The notes under the pieces were generated by a model. It ran no database searches, was not told the DNA's origin, and saw only the letters and a list, made by a program, of their open reading frames with translations. From an uncultured Pseudomonadales bacterium (GTDB taxonomy: Bacteria > Pseudomonadota > Gammaproteobacteria > Pseudomonadales > Porticoccaceae): a stretch of DNA of 64,000 nucleotides. Positions 9,265-19,304 of this stretch are shown here, piece after piece. The DNA lies in assembly GCA_943788445.1 (NCBI GenBank), contig CALSQH010000003.1:62001-126000 (forward strand), written 5' to 3'. Both the position numbers and the translations under genes were made by a program. Every line of letters begins with the position of its first letter. The first letter of the stretch is position 1.

Positions 9265-9702
9265 TCAGCCAATTTGGCTTTTTAAGGTTTCAAACATCAT
9301 TTTTGGCATGCCTTTGGGGCGCTTGCTGTGGGCATCGATACAGGCAACTTTTACACTGCCCTCGACTAATAGTTCTCTACCCTCACCTGAAGTACCACGA
9401 AAAACTTGCTGAGTCATTTCGAAGGTTGCCCTGGTCGCTTTATTCAGCCTTGCCGTGACAAAAATCTGGTCATCGAGCACTGCAGGGCTGTGGTATTTAA
9501 GTCCAACTTCATAGACGACAAACTGCATTCCATCAAACAGTGCCGGTTTGTCAAAGCCTAGACTACGCATTAATTCCGTGCGCGCCCTTTCCATAAATTT
9601 TAGATAGTTGGCGTAAAAGACAATGCCGCCAGCGTCGGTATCTTCGACATAAATTCTGATTGGCAGAGAAAATTCAGCAACATCCTTAATCATCAAGCGC
9701 AT
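9265..9702 (-). CDS. ybgC: Tol-Pal associated acyl-CoA thioesterase YbgC
   Basis: A hot-dog-fold thioesterase of 145 residues, encoded before tolQ in most proteobacteria and linked to phospholipid metabolism in the inner membrane. The YbgC signature [20 protein letters not shown], near residues 20-39, holds the catalytic Asp. The start overlaps the 3' end of ruvB by 17 bases; a second in-frame ATG at 9693 would reduce this to 8. The overlap suggests coupling of the ruv and tol genes, as in Pseudomonas. Confidence 0.93.
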   Translation of the reverse strand: MRLMIKDVAEFSLPIRIYVEDTDAGGIVFYANYLKFMERARTELMRSLGFDKPALFDGMQFVVYEVGLKYHSPAVLDDQIFVTARLNKATRATFEMTQQVFRGTSGEGRELLVEGSVKVACIDAHSKRPKGMPKMMFETLKSQIG

Positions 9703-10723
9703 CCATCTGCTGATTGACCGGTTTTGGACTCTTTAAACCAAAATATTCATAACACATACGGGTAGCCATACGCCCTCTGGAGGTACGCATCAGATAACCC
9801 TGCTGAATCAGATAGGGTTCCAAAACATCTTCAATAGTGCCGCGCTCTTCACTCATAGCGGCAGCCAAACTATCCACACCCACAGGGCCACCTTCAAACT
9901 TTTCCATCAGGGTTAACAGCAGACGTCGATCCTGATGATCAAAACCACGCTGATCTACATTGAGCATATTCAGTGCGGCATCGGCAACCTCTGCGGAAAT
10001 AGTGCCGTCACCTTTAACTTCTGCATAGTCGCGCACGCGGCGCAGCAGTCGGTTGGCTATTCGCGGCGTACCTCTTGAGCGACAGGCAATTTCCTGCGCA
10101 CCGTCGGCATCCACTTGAACATTTAAGATATCACCGGCGCGACGCACAATACTGGTCAGGTCGACTTCAGAATAGAATTCAAGGCGCTGGACTATGCCAA
10201 ACCGATCGCGCAATGGCGAGGTCAGTAGACCCGCTCGGGTGGTCGCCCCGACGAGGGTAAAAGGCGGTAGATCGAGTTTGATGGAGCGCGCCGCGGGGCC
10301 TTCGCCAATCACAATATCAAGCTGGTAATCTTCCATTGCCGGATAGAGAATTTCTTCAACCACGGGGCTGAGACGGTGGATCTCATCAATAAACAAGACA
10401 TCGCCAGGTTCAAGATTAGTCAGCAGGGCCGCCAAGTCACCGGCTTTTTCCAAAACTGGCCCAGAGGTGGTTTTAAGATCCACCTGCATCTCGTTGGCAA
10501 TAATATGTGCCAGGGTGGTTTTACCCAGGCCGGGAGGGCCAAATACTAGGGTGTGATCAAGAGGTTCATCGCGTTTTCGCGCCGCCTGTATAAAGATATC
10601 CAGCTGTTCAACGACCACTGGCTGGCCGACATAATCGGCGAGCGATACAGGTCTTAAGGCGCGATCAAAACGCTCTTCAGCAACAGAGATATCGGGGGAT
10701 ATTATGCGATCCGGTTCTATCAT
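9686..10723 (-). CDS. ruvB: Holliday junction branch-migration helicase RuvB
   Basis: RuvB is the AAA+ hexameric motor that drives Holliday-junction migration with RuvA. The 345-residue protein has Walker [10 protein letters not shown] at 62-70, Walker [10 protein letters not shown] at about 110-118, the sensor-1 region [18 protein letters not shown] and a C-terminal winged-helix domain. Length is typical. It lies 87 bp after ruvA, with a small hairpin (GCATACC/GGTATGC) in the gap. Confidence 0.97.
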   Translation of the reverse strand: MIEPDRIISPDISVAEERFDRALRPVSLADYVGQPVVVEQLDIFIQAARKRDEPLDHTLVFGPPGLGKTTLAHIIANEMQVDLKTTSGPVLEKAGDLAALLTNLEPGDVLFIDEIHRLSPVVEEILYPAMEDYQLDIVIGEGPAARSIKLDLPPFTLVGATTRAGLLTSPLRDRFGIVQRLEFYSEVDLTSIVRRAGDILNVQVDADGAQEIACRSRGTPRIANRLLRRVRDYAEVKGDGTISAEVADAALNMLNVDQRGFDHQDRRLLLTLMEKFEGGPVGVDSLAAAMSEERGTIEDVLEPYLIQQGYLMRTSRGRMATRMCYEYFGLKSPKPVNQQMDALDD

Positions 10724-10810
10724 CTAACACCATCTTGGTTTTGCTGGGTAGCATACCTTGGTGGTATGCATTTTTCACTAACCGGCCAAGGCTTTATTCA
10801 AATATGAGGA

Positions 10811-11416
10811 CTATTGTGAGCTCATACTTTTCAGTGCGAGACGTATCAACTGTCCCGCATCGGTGACCGTTTCATCAGCGACGCGATTAATAATCTTCGC
10901 GGCATCCGTAGGTTTGTAACCCAGAGCGATCAGTGCGCTCTCCGCCTCTTGACCTATATCAGACTTGGCACCGCGATTTCCAGTAGAACTACCGCCACCG
11001 GCGGTAGTGTCTATATCGCCAATCTTATCGCGCATTTCAATTAACAGGCGTTCGGCCGTTTTCTTGCCGACGCCAGGTAACTTAACCAGCGCGGCTGTAT
11101 CGTTGTTGTGCACACAGAGCGCAAAGTCATTGGCAGACATACCCGAGAGGATTGCCAGGGCCATTTTTGGACCCACACCATTAACCTTAATCAGGTTACG
11201 GAACAGACTGCGCTCAGAGAGCTTGGTAAATCCGTACAGTTGTTGAATGTCTTCACGCACCACAAAGTGGGTGTGCAGGGTTACAACAGCGCCAATCTCA
11301 GGGACATCAAAAAAGGTATTCAGCGACACCAATACCTCATAGCCAACACCCTGCACATCGATCAATAAATCCGGTGCTTGCTTTTCTACTACCTTACCCT
11401 GAAGTCGTCCAATCAT
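10811..11416 (-). CDS. ruvA: Holliday junction DNA-binding protein RuvA
   Basis: RuvA is the tetrameric junction-binding subunit of the RuvAB complex. The 201-residue protein begins MIGRLQGKV, the standard N-terminus of the OB-fold domain. It has two helix-hairpin-helix motifs (VNGVGPKMALAILSG, LPGVGKKTAERLLIEM) and a C-terminal RuvB-contacting domain (ESALIALGYKPTDAAKII). It follows ruvC by 54 bp. Confidence 0.97.
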   Translation of the reverse strand: MIGRLQGKVVEKQAPDLLIDVQGVGYEVLVSLNTFFDVPEIGAVVTLHTHFVVREDIQQLYGFTKLSERSLFRNLIKVNGVGPKMALAILSGMSANDFALCVHNNDTAALVKLPGVGKKTAERLLIEMRDKIGDIDTTAGGGSSTGNRGAKSDIGQEAESALIALGYKPTDAAKIINRVADETVTDAGQLIRLALKSMSSQ

Positions 11417-11470
11417 AATCTTTTCAAATCTCGTCTATTACTGTTTATGGCGGTGAATTTAGCCGCGAAT

Positions 11471-11989
11471 TTATTTGTGCCGTCCGCGGGCATAGCTGGT
11501 TGCCCCGGCTATGGCACTTAGCGAACGCATACTCTGTGCATGACAGAGCGCTACGGCCAAGGCATCGGCGGCGTCTTCTGCGGGCGATTCGGACAATTTT
11601 AAAAGCTGCACAATCATCATCTGTACCTGATTTTTATCGGCGGCACCGGTACCCACCACTGCAAGCTTCACGCTGCGCGCAGAATACTCGCCAACAGAAA
11701 GCCCCGCATGAACGCCTGCGACAATTGCCGCGCCCCGCGCCTGCCCCAACTTTAGTGCGGAACTGGCATTATGGGATAAAAATACCTCTTCAATACCCAT
11801 CTGCTGGGGATGATATTGCCCCACCAACTGGGTGACACCATCAAAAATAATTTTTAATCGTTCGGGAAGAGACCCTTCCGGCAGGCGAATAATTCCGCTA
11901 GTCACGTAGCGCGGTTTACCCGCGTCCACGTCGATAATACCGTAGCCAGTACGACGTGATCCTGGGTCTATGCCAATTATTCGGGTCAT
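11471..11989 (-). CDS. ruvC: Crossover junction endodeoxyribonuclease RuvC
   Basis: RuvC is the dimeric endonuclease that resolves Holliday junctions. The 172-residue protein has the RNase-H-fold acidic residues: Asp8 in GIDPGSRRTGYG, Glu67/68 in IEEVF, and Asp139 and Asp142 in PAEDAADALA. It is the first gene of the ruvC-ruvA-ruvB group here. In Pseudomonas the gene before ruvC is yebC/pmpR; here that position holds an ABC exporter operon. Confidence 0.97.
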   Translation of the reverse strand: MTRIIGIDPGSRRTGYGIIDVDAGKPRYVTSGIIRLPEGSLPERLKIIFDGVTQLVGQYHPQQMGIEEVFLSHNASSALKLGQARGAAIVAGVHAGLSVGEYSARSVKLAVVGTGAADKNQVQMMIVQLLKLSESPAEDAADALAVALCHAQSMRSLSAIAGATSYARGRHK

Positions 11990-12101
11990 GGGATTGCTTG
12001 CGTTTTAATTAGCTTGCGAGTGTTGCAACCCTGCGCCGTTGAGTCAACTACATTTACTCGGCTCTCTATTCAGCTCCAGCCTCAACTCCCTCCTCAGTTC
12101 C

Positions 12102-13298
12102 CTATTCAGATCTAAGCGCATCAATAGGCGTTAGCTTGGCTGCGCGCGAGGCGGGCTGGCCGCCGGCAATTAAGCCAATCAGCATAGAGATACCCAAGGC
12201 TCCCAGTACGATCTTGGGGCTCAGGGCGACCGGCAAACCGGGCACAAACAAAAAGATAATCAACAATAGAAAGGCCACCAGCAGAATCCCACAGACCCCA
12301 CCAATTAAACCCAGCACTAGGGCTTCACCTAAAAACAGCGTGCGCACCTGCCCCACGGTGCCACCCAGCGCGCGCAACAGGCCCACTTCCGTGATTCGCT
12401 CATTGACGGTGATCATTAGAATGGTGGTGATGCCCACGCCCCCGACCAAAAGCGAGATAGCGCCAAGTCCTGCTCCGGCAAAGGTTAAAATGGATAAAAT
12501 ATTATCCATAGTTGAAAGCACCTGATCCTGAGTGACTATGGTGAAGTCTTCAAACCCATGCCGATCGATCAATAGTTTACTTATTTTTGCGGCCATGGCC
12601 TCGCCTGAGGATCTGGGATTATAGAAAATATCAATTTCCATCAAACTCTGGCGATTAAACAGCTGCATACCCTTGCCTGCGGGGATATAGACCAGATCAT
12701 CCAAATCGGTACCGAGAAATTCACCTTTGGGTGCAGTAACACCAATCACCCGAAAACGCGCTCCGCCGATATGAACAAAATCCCCAACCGGATTAACCGT
12801 ACCAAACAGTTCCTCGCGGACCTTACTACCCAAGACCACAAAAGAGCGCGCCCGCTGCAAATCATCCGCCGGCAAAAAGCTGCCCAGTTCCAACTCGAGC
12901 TTCCAAGCCTTATCCGCTGCGCCACCTACCCCGGCGATATCGATATAACGCCCTCGCTGCCCAGCTTTAATTTTGGCATTGCCCATCACTACCGGCACGA
13001 CCTCTTCGACATTTGGCAGTTTGGCAATTGCCGAGGCGTCCTGCAGGGACAGCGGTCTGGTAGTATTTAATAATCCACCGATACCAAAGGTTTCGGTTTT
13101 ACCCGGATTAACCGCAACAATATGGCTGCCAAACTGGGTAAATTCATTCATCACAAACAGCCGCAAACCCTCACCCAAAGCACTCAGCAAGACCATCGCG
13201 GCAATGCCAATCGAAAAGCCCGCAATAGTTAAAAGCGTTCGTGTGCGTTGCATCCACAGTGCTTTAAATACCCAACTGCTGCTGTCGCGAAGTCTCAT
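12102..13298 (-). CDS. MacB-like ABC transporter permease (FtsX family), second copy
   Basis: An inner-membrane permease of 398 residues in the MacB/FtsX family. One membrane span near residues 20-42 is followed by a large periplasmic MacB-type core domain, then three spans in the last 130 residues (ISLLVGGVGITTILMITVNE). The start is ATG at 13298, which overlaps the stop of the preceding permease as ATGA; the open frame extends further upstream but would run into that gene. The protein resembles the permease half of MacB with the ATPase encoded separately. Substrates in this family include lipoproteins, peptides and macrolides; none can be assigned. Confidence 0.85.
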   Translation of the reverse strand: MRLRDSSSWVFKALWMQRTRTLLTIAGFSIGIAAMVLLSALGEGLRLFVMNEFTQFGSHIVAVNPGKTETFGIGGLLNTTRPLSLQDASAIAKLPNVEEVVPVVMGNAKIKAGQRGRYIDIAGVGGAADKAWKLELELGSFLPADDLQRARSFVVLGSKVREELFGTVNPVGDFVHIGGARFRVIGVTAPKGEFLGTDLDDLVYIPAGKGMQLFNRQSLMEIDIFYNPRSSGEAMAAKISKLLIDRHGFEDFTIVTQDQVLSTMDNILSILTFAGAGLGAISLLVGGVGITTILMITVNERITEVGLLRALGGTVGQVRTLFLGEALVLGLIGGVCGILLVAFLLLIIFLFVPGLPVALSPKIVLGALGISMLIGLIAGGQPASRAAKLTPIDALRSE

Positions 13299-14506
13299 GT
13301 TTGAATACCCCGCAGAGCCAGCACTGGGTCTAGAGCCGCGGCGCGTTTGGCGGGCATAATTGAGAATGTCAGGCCGGTCAAAAAGGCAATACTCACGGCT
13401 GCGGGCACCGCCCAAATTGGCGGCATAAGCGGAAAGTCGGGCCACAGATTGGCAAGGACAAATATCACCGCAAAAGCAAACAGAATACCGGCGATGGAAC
13501 CCATAGAAATCAGCAACAGCGACTCGCCGACAAATAGCTGTTTAATCTGCCGACTGCTGGCACCAATGGCTTTTAATAAGCCTATTTCCCGTCGCCGTTG
13601 ACTGACGGAAATAAGACTGATGTTCATTATTAAAATACCCGCGACCAATAAACTGATCGACGAGATCGCCGCAATGGCCATGGTCAGTACCTCGAGAATA
13701 TTATCGAAAGCGGCTAGCATCGAATCCTGGCTGATCACGGTAACATCCTCTTCACCATCGTGGCGCTGGCGAATAATCGATAACATTTGCTGCTGAATTT
13801 TATCGCTGTCGGCACTGGCGGCTATATCCAACATAATTCGAAACAGCCCCGGTGAATCGAATAGCTGTTCGGCGGTGCGCACTGGAATCACCAGCATATC
13901 GCGCAGGTCCAAACCCAGTGATTCGCCACGCTCCTCGAGCACGCCAACAACCCGCATTCGACGATCGCCAACACGTACCCACTGGCCCAGCGCACGGCTA
14001 TTGCCAAATAATTCGCGCTTAAGTTTTACGCCCAGCACACAGATTGCCAGCGCCTCGCTGCGGGTGCGCGTTGAGAGTATCTTTCCAGCACCGACACCGA
14101 GTTTACGAACGGCAAAAAAAGCATCAGTACTGCCCAGTGTAATCACCTCTCTGGAGCGACTATCCCGAGCCACCGTGGTCATGCCCGCAATAATCGGTGC
14201 CATCGCCAATACGCCGGGGATGCGCTCTAGCGCGACGGCATCCTCGAGGGTTAAATCTCTGGGTACGGCACCATAGATAGGTGGCCCACTGCCTGTGGTT
14301 TCTTTGCGACCGGGCAGAACAATTAATACTCGGTTGCCCAGTGCTGAGAATTCTCGATCCACATAGCGCCGCGCGCCCTCGCCAAGACTGGTCAATAAAA
14401 TGACTGATGCAACGCCGATGCCCACGGCGAGTAATAAAAGGAAGGTGCGCACGCCATGGCGCTGAAATATCTGCGTATTGAAAACAAGCTGATCACGCAG
14501 TTTCAT
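13295..14506 (-). CDS. MacB-like ABC transporter permease (FtsX family), first copy
   Basis: An inner-membrane permease of 403 residues with the same layout as its neighbour: an N-terminal span (VRTFLLLLAVGIGVASVILL), a periplasmic core domain and three C-terminal spans, with the FtsX-type segment SQRRREIGLLKAIGASS. The start is ATG at 14506, inside the 3' end of the ATPase gene (stop at 14493-14495). An upstream extension to 14608 would overlap the ATPase gene by over 100 bases and adds no domain. Two different permeases suggest a heterodimer, as in LolCE, but the core is more MacB-like. The pair is intact although the genes before it are frameshifted. Confidence 0.85.
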   Translation of the reverse strand: MKLRDQLVFNTQIFQRHGVRTFLLLLAVGIGVASVILLTSLGEGARRYVDREFSALGNRVLIVLPGRKETTGSGPPIYGAVPRDLTLEDAVALERIPGVLAMAPIIAGMTTVARDSRSREVITLGSTDAFFAVRKLGVGAGKILSTRTRSEALAICVLGVKLKRELFGNSRALGQWVRVGDRRMRVVGVLEERGESLGLDLRDMLVIPVRTAEQLFDSPGLFRIMLDIAASADSDKIQQQMLSIIRQRHDGEEDVTVISQDSMLAAFDNILEVLTMAIAAISSISLLVAGILIMNISLISVSQRRREIGLLKAIGASSRQIKQLFVGESLLLISMGSIAGILFAFAVIFVLANLWPDFPLMPPIWAVPAAVSIAFLTGLTFSIMPAKRAAALDPVLALRGIQT

Positions 14507-15204
14507 TGTCCACCTGGCTATTTGCATTGGGGTTACAGCTATCCCGATCAATCTGCCCGTCGACCATGCGAATATGCCGGGTCGCACGATCACCGATATT
14601 CTGATCATGGGTAACCATAATCAAGGTAATGCCCTCGCGATTTAAGCTTTCCAACACCTCAATCACCTCGCCGCCGGAGCGCGAATCCAAATTGCCGGTG
14701 GGCTCATCGGCAAGCAGCAATCGCGGTCGCATGACAATTGCGCGGGCAATCGCCACACGCTGCAATTGGCCACCCGATAGCTGGTTGGGTTTGTGCTTGC
14801 CGCGGGATGTCAGACCGACCATCTCCAACACCTCCTGCAACGGCTTGGCGGCGCTGCTTGACTGGCTGTTCAGCGAGCATCAAGGGTAATTCAATATTTT
14901 CAAAGGCCGTCAGTCGATTAACCAGATGAAATGATTGAAAAATAAAGCCAATATTTTCCCCGCGCAGTCGCGCGCGCTTTTCTTCGGCAAGTACTTCAGT
15001 GGCGACATTATCAAACCAATAACGTCCTGAATCCGGCCGATCGAGTAATCCAATCATATTCAGCAATGTCGATTTTCCCGACCCAGAGGGGCCCATAATC
15101 GACAGGTATTCGCCAGCTTCAATTGACAGGCTAACATCGCGCAGCGCACGCAATGGCGACTCGCCAACCTGATAGGTCTTATTAACCCTCTCAAGTTTAA
15201 TCAC
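14493..15204 (-). pseudogene. MacB/LolD-type ABC ATPase, frameshifted
   Basis: The gene encodes an ABC ATPase, but its two halves lie in different frames. The first frame (GTG at 15204) carries Walker A GPSGSGKST and Q-loop FIFQSFHLVN. The second, ending at 14493, carries the signature LSGGQLQRVAIARA, Walker B LLLADEPTGNLDS and the H-loop MVTHD. One surplus base near 14844-14855, in a CGCCGCCAAG context, separates them. Removing one C gives VKQRRKPLQEVLEMVGL, which aligns with MacB without a gap, and a total of 236 residues, normal for the family. Unless corrected, the product lacks the signature motif and would be dead. It could be a real mutation, an assembly error or recoding. Confidence 0.85.
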
Positions 15205-16332
15205 GGCTGCACAACCACCTCGGCACCGACAACAATGCCCTTGGCACCAATATTACTGACAATTAAATCGCCCTCTTCAAGGCCACTGAGCACTTCACTG
15301 TAATGCCAGTTGGCGAGACCCAGTTTAATTTCACGCTGCTGTATAAGATTATTTTCGATCCACCACTAAGACAAACTTCTCATCGACAATCAATTCAGTC
15401 GGCACCCGCAGGGCATTCTCTTTGGCCTCTAAAACAATTTCCATATCGGCACTATAACCGGCCAGCAATCGTGGCATCTGCTGATCAGCCAGCAGATCTG
15501 CCTCTACTTCAACCGTGCGCGCCTGCTTTTCAAAATCTAAGACATAGGTAGAGATCCTGCGAATAGTGGCCGGGAAATCACGCTCCCGGAAGGAATCCAT
15601 GGTCACCCGCACCGGCATACCCACGGCAATATCTGAGGCATCCACCTCATCAATCGGCGCGCTGATATAGTGGCAGTCATCGGTCAATAGATCGATCGCA
15701 GGAGGGGTTGGCACCCCCGGTGGTGACGGCGTAGAAAACTCACCCACCTCGCCGGTCACTTCTGCAACCCGACCGGCAAACGGCGCGTGTAAATAAGTTT
15801 GAGCCAAAATAGCTTCGGCGAGTTTAACGCTGGCCAATGATTGCGTTTTACGCGCATCTGCCGCCGCACAGGCCGCTTCGCTAGCCAGTGACTTGGCGGC
15901 GGCCATATCGGCACGCTCTGCTGAGATCAGCTTTTGTTTTAACAGTCGCGAGAGACGCTTAGCCTCACGGGCATCAGATGAACTTGCAATGCAGACCGCC
16001 TGATGGTCCTTGCTAGTGGACTGAACCTGAGCCTTAGCCTGCTCAACCTGCGCCTTGCGGTCATCATTCCACAGTGACATCAACAGCTGGCCCGTTTCAA
16101 CTAGATCGCCTTCGCGAACATGCAACTGAGCAATTTGACCGCCAATCGGTAGGGATAATTTGGAGCGCAGGCAGGAATCTACCGTACCCGCCCGTGTATT
16201 GGAGACGGTTTTTTCAACCACCCCCGAAGAGACCTCAAACAAGGTTGCTTCAGGTAAATCAGGCCGCGAGAGCAGATAGATCACTCCGACCAGAAGCACA
16301 ACAATCACAGCGACAATCGTTCTCTTCTTCAT
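15201..16332 (-). pseudogene. MacA-like periplasmic adaptor (membrane fusion protein), frameshifted
   Basis: An HlyD/MacA-type adaptor that would connect an inner-membrane ABC exporter to the outer membrane. The start is ATG at 16332 after AAAGGA. A membrane anchor lies at about 5-22, then a lipoyl half-motif (GGQIAQLHVREGDLVETGQLL), a helical hairpin, the second lipoyl half (LHAPFAGRVAEVTGEVGEF) and a barrel domain. The frame stops at TAA 15349-15351 after FVLVVDRK. A second frame continues NNLIQQREIKLGLANWHYSE to a TGA that overlaps the ATPase GTG. Deleting one A of the four-A run at 15352-15355 restores a 376-residue protein. The frame-0 product lacks its last 50 residues. Confidence 0.85.
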
Positions 16333-16476
16333 AGTAGTTCCTTTAATGTAGGACTGTTTCAATGTAGCTAATCAGCAACCAGATTTCTAGTTAATGGTCC
16401 AGGATAAGAGTCGATGTCAATGCTTGAATGACTTAGGACAAGTCATTGATTAGTTGAAGGTTGAAAAACCACAGCC

Positions 16477-16515
16477 AAAAAAAAGACCTTTTGAAATAAA
16501 TCCAAAAGGTCTTTT
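16477..16515 (-). terminator. Rho-independent terminator after the Lys/Ala-rich gene
   Basis: A 12-bp perfect stem AAAAGACCTTTT/AAAAGGTCTTTT with an 11-base loop is followed on the minus strand by a run of eight T. It lies just after the stop of the low-complexity gene at 16530 and separates it from the ABC exporter operon. Confidence 0.85.
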
Positions 16516-16529
16516 CTGAGCGAACGAAA

Positions 16530-17072
16530 TTACTCGTCGGCTTTTGGCTCGGCTTTAGCTTTGGGAGCAGCCTTAGCTTTTGCTTTTGGCGCGGCCTTTG
16601 CTTTAGCCTTGGGTGCAGCCTTAGCTTTGGCCTTCGGTGCAGCTTTGGCCTTAGGAGCAGCTTTGGCTTTTGGTGCTGCTTTCGACTTTGCTTTTGGCTT
16701 TTCAGCTGGAGCTTCTTCTGCCGCCGGAGCGTCTTCAACCACATCGTCTACTACGGGAGCAGCGTCTTCTGTAACAGGAGCAGGAGCAGCAGCCTCTTCA
16801 ACCACATCTTCTACAACTGGAACAGCTTCTACTGTAGCGGGAGCTTCTTCTATAACAGGAGCAGCTTCTTCTGTAACAGGAGCAGCTTCTTCTACCGCGG
16901 GGGATTCCTCTACTACAGGAGCAGGCTGTACAGTTTTAATTAAGCCTTCAGCCAATAAAATAGTTACTTTCTCATCTGCGTTTACCCAGTTTTTATCAGC
17001 ATTTTTTACTGCATAACGGCCTGAGCCTTTCTGGTAAACAGTGTATTCCTTAGTCTTTTTTATAACTTTCAT
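16530..17072 (-). CDS. Charge-segregated Ala/Pro-rich protein, unknown function
   Basis: I do not recognise this as a named family. The 180-residue protein has three parts. Residues 1-47 are an ordered-looking domain (KKTKEYTVYQKGSGRYAVKN...). Residues 50-125 are strongly acidic, with repeats such as PVVEEAAPVTEEAAPV. The last 50 residues are a strongly basic Lys/Ala/Pro repeat (KAKAAPKAKA units), like the tails of histone-H1-like proteins AlgP and H1. The ATG at 17072 has GAGGTG upstream; a GTG at 17081 is an alternative. No signal peptide or membrane span is seen. The basic tail suggests nucleic-acid binding, but that is inference. A strong terminator follows. Confidence 0.75.
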   Translation of the reverse strand: MKVIKKTKEYTVYQKGSGRYAVKNADKNWVNADEKVTILLAEGLIKTVQPAPVVEESPAVEEAAPVTEEAAPVIEEAPATVEAVPVVEDVVEEAAAPAPVTEDAAPVVDDVVEDAPAAEEAPAEKPKAKSKAAPKAKAAPKAKAAPKAKAKAAPKAKAKAAPKAKAKAAPKAKAEPKADE

Positions 17073-17216
17073 CGGTAACACCTCTTTTAATGATTACTCG
17101 TCTGAGTTTATAGTTTTTCCTACACTAGCTTTCACTTACCACTTTCTTGCTTCTAACAAAATCCACGGCTGGCCCATCCTAACTGATAACAGCAGCCGTG
17201 GAAATATCATTATTAT

Positions 17217-18992
17217 TTATGCTTCAGGATCCTTACTGCGCACTCTTATACTTAAATCACGTAACTGAGCACTGTCGACATCACCAGGGGCATCAGTTAG
17301 CAGACAGGCCGCAGACTGCGTTTTAGGAAAGGCGATAACATCGCGAATAGACTCTGCACCAACCATTAACATAATCAATCTATCAAGACCGAAGGCTAAT
17401 CCACCGTGAGGGGGAGCACCATGTTTAAGCGCATCCAACAGAAAGCCGAACTTCTCGCGCTGCTCTTCTTCATTGATACCCAGCACATCAAAAACGGTCT
17501 GCTGCATATCCTGATCGTGAATACGAATGGAGCCGCCACCCAACTCACAGCCATTCAACACCATATCGTAGGCGCGGGACAACGCTTCGCTTGGATTAGC
17601 TTGTAACTCTTCTTTCGAACAAGAAGGCGCTGTAAATGGATGGTGCAATGGTGTCAGACCGCCGTTATCGGTGGTTTCAAACATCGGGAAATCGACAACC
17701 CACATAGGTGCCCATTCGCTAGTGTAGAGGTTTAAATCCTGGCCTACCTTACAGCGCAATGCGCCGAGAGCCTCGGAGACGATCTGTGATTTGTCGGCAC
17801 CAAAGAAGACGATATCGCCATTCTTGGCATCCAGTCGCTGCATAATATTCATGGTTACTTCATCGCCGAGGAATTTAATTATCGGTGACTGTAATCCTTC
17901 TATACCGGTTTCAATCGCATTGACCTTAATCCAAGCCAAACCTTTGGCACCATAGATCGAAACAAACTTGGTGTACTCATCAATCTTCTTGCGTGAGATA
18001 TCAGCGCCGCCCGTTACCTTAAGTGCAGTGACTCGGCAGGCAGGATCGTTGGCTGGACCGGCAAAAACTTTAAATTCAATATCTTTAAGCAGGTCTTTAA
18101 TCTCGACTAACTCGAGAGGAATACGTAAATCTGGCTTATCTGAACCATACTTATGCATCGCATCGGCATAGGTCATACGCGGAAAGTCACCAAATTCAAC
18201 ATCCATATGCTCAGCGAAAATACCGCGAATCATAGTTTCGGTAATCGACATAATGTCCTCTTCATCAACGAAAGAGGCTTCTATATCAATCTGGGTAAAT
18301 TCTGGCTGACGATCAGCACGCAGATCTTCATCGCGAAAACACTTGGCAATCTGGTAATAACGATCAAAACCAGCCACCATCAACAGCTGCTTGAACAGCT
18401 GAGGAGACTGCGGCATAGCAAAGAACTGGCCGGGATGAGTTCGCGATGGGATCAAATAATCACGAGCACCCTCTGGGGTTGCACGAGTCATAATTGGCGT
18501 TTCAATATCCAAAAACCCATGATCTACAAGGTAATTGCGAATTGAAGAGGTGATTTTTGAACGGAAGCGCAAGCTGTTTTGCATCTCGGTGCGACGCAAA
18601 TCCATATAGCGATACTTTAGGCGAACATCTTCTCCAACGGTAACGTGATCGTCGAGCTGGAATGGCGGCGTAACAGCACTATTCAGAATTTCCAGAGCCG
18701 TTCCGTAGACTTCAATCTCGCCAGTAGCCATATTAGAGTTAACCGTTGCCTCGCTACGAGCGCGCACTTTGCCGGTTACCTTTAAGACATATTCAGAGCG
18801 CACCTTGTCTGCTTGAGTAAAAAACTCACCAGCATCGGGGTCGAATACCACCTGAACAATACCTTCGCGATCGCGAAGATCAACGAAAATAACGCCACCG
18901 TGATCGCGACGGCGATCAACCCAGCCACAGAGCGTAATTTCTTCATCAATATTTTTACTTGTGACTAATCCACAATAGTTAGATCGATACAT
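17217..18992 (-). CDS. aspS: Aspartyl-tRNA synthetase
   Basis: AspS charges tRNA-Asp with aspartate. The 591-residue protein is a bacterial-type class II synthetase with an N-terminal OB-fold anticodon domain (residues 1-110, [20 protein letters not shown]). Motif 2 is [22 protein letters not shown] insertion domain follows, and motif 3 is [13 protein letters not shown] near residue 535. The length equals that of E. coli AspS. It lies downstream of an fmdB-like gene on the same strand, a common arrangement. The usual downstream yebC is missing. Confidence 0.97.
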   Translation of the reverse strand: MYRSNYCGLVTSKNIDEEITLCGWVDRRRDHGGVIFVDLRDREGIVQVVFDPDAGEFFTQADKVRSEYVLKVTGKVRARSEATVNSNMATGEIEVYGTALEILNSAVTPPFQLDDHVTVGEDVRLKYRYMDLRRTEMQNSLRFRSKITSSIRNYLVDHGFLDIETPIMTRATPEGARDYLIPSRTHPGQFFAMPQSPQLFKQLLMVAGFDRYYQIAKCFRDEDLRADRQPEFTQIDIEASFVDEEDIMSITETMIRGIFAEHMDVEFGDFPRMTYADAMHKYGSDKPDLRIPLELVEIKDLLKDIEFKVFAGPANDPACRVTALKVTGGADISRKKIDEYTKFVSIYGAKGLAWIKVNAIETGIEGLQSPIIKFLGDEVTMNIMQRLDAKNGDIVFFGADKSQIVSEALGALRCKVGQDLNLYTSEWAPMWVVDFPMFETTDNGGLTPLHHPFTAPSCSKEELQANPSEALSRAYDMVLNGCELGGGSIRIHDQDMQQTVFDVLGINEEEQREKFGFLLDALKHGAPPHGGLAFGLDRLIMLMVGAESIRDVIAFPKTQSAACLLTDAPGDVDSAQLRDLSIRVRSKDPEA

Positions 18993-19067
18993 CAGGTGTC
19001 ATTCCCTACTCAAATTCATTTTAAATTTATATTTATGACGCACCAGCGTTAAGGCTAGTTAGCCACA

Positions 19068-19304
19068 TCAACTTTCTTTTGCCGGTGTAGCGGTTTTGTT
19101 GTCGCTAAGATTCTTTTTACTGCCTGTTTTAAAGTCTGTCTCGTACCAACCACTGCCACTCAAACGAAAGCCTGCGGCTGATAGTTGTTTTTTCAATTCT
19201 GGTTTTGCACAAGCAGGGCAGTCTACAAGGTTACCATCACTCATCTTTTGCAACGCTTCAAGCTCATGACCACAGGCCTGGCAGCGGTACTCATAAATAG
19301 GCAT
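19068..19304 (-). CDS. FmdB-family zinc-ribbon protein
   Basis: A small protein of 78 residues with the FmdB/CxxC_CxxC_SSSS pattern. Residues 1-11 are MPIYEYRCQAC. The two cysteine pairs, Cys8/Cys11 and Cys29/Cys32, should bind zinc, and the segment GFRLSGSGWYETDF completes the family signature. The C-terminal tail is polar and variable. It lies 75 bp before aspS on the same strand. Its function is unknown; proposed roles are in regulation or zinc handling. Confidence 0.88.
   Translation of the reverse strand: MPIYEYRCQACGHELEALQKMSDGNLVDCPACAKPELKKQLSAAGFRLSGSGWYETDFKTGSKKNLSDNKTATPAKES

Noticed and set aside
14844..14855. Programmed +1 frameshift in the ABC ATPase gene
   Set aside because: No prfB-like slippery stop context is present, and the neighbouring adaptor gene has its own separate one-base shift, so mutation or sequence error is simpler.
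16433..17016. Long open frames on both strands over the Lys/Ala-rich gene
   Set aside because: They arise from the low-complexity GC-biased repeat codons; only the frame with the ordered head and a ribosome-binding site is credible.
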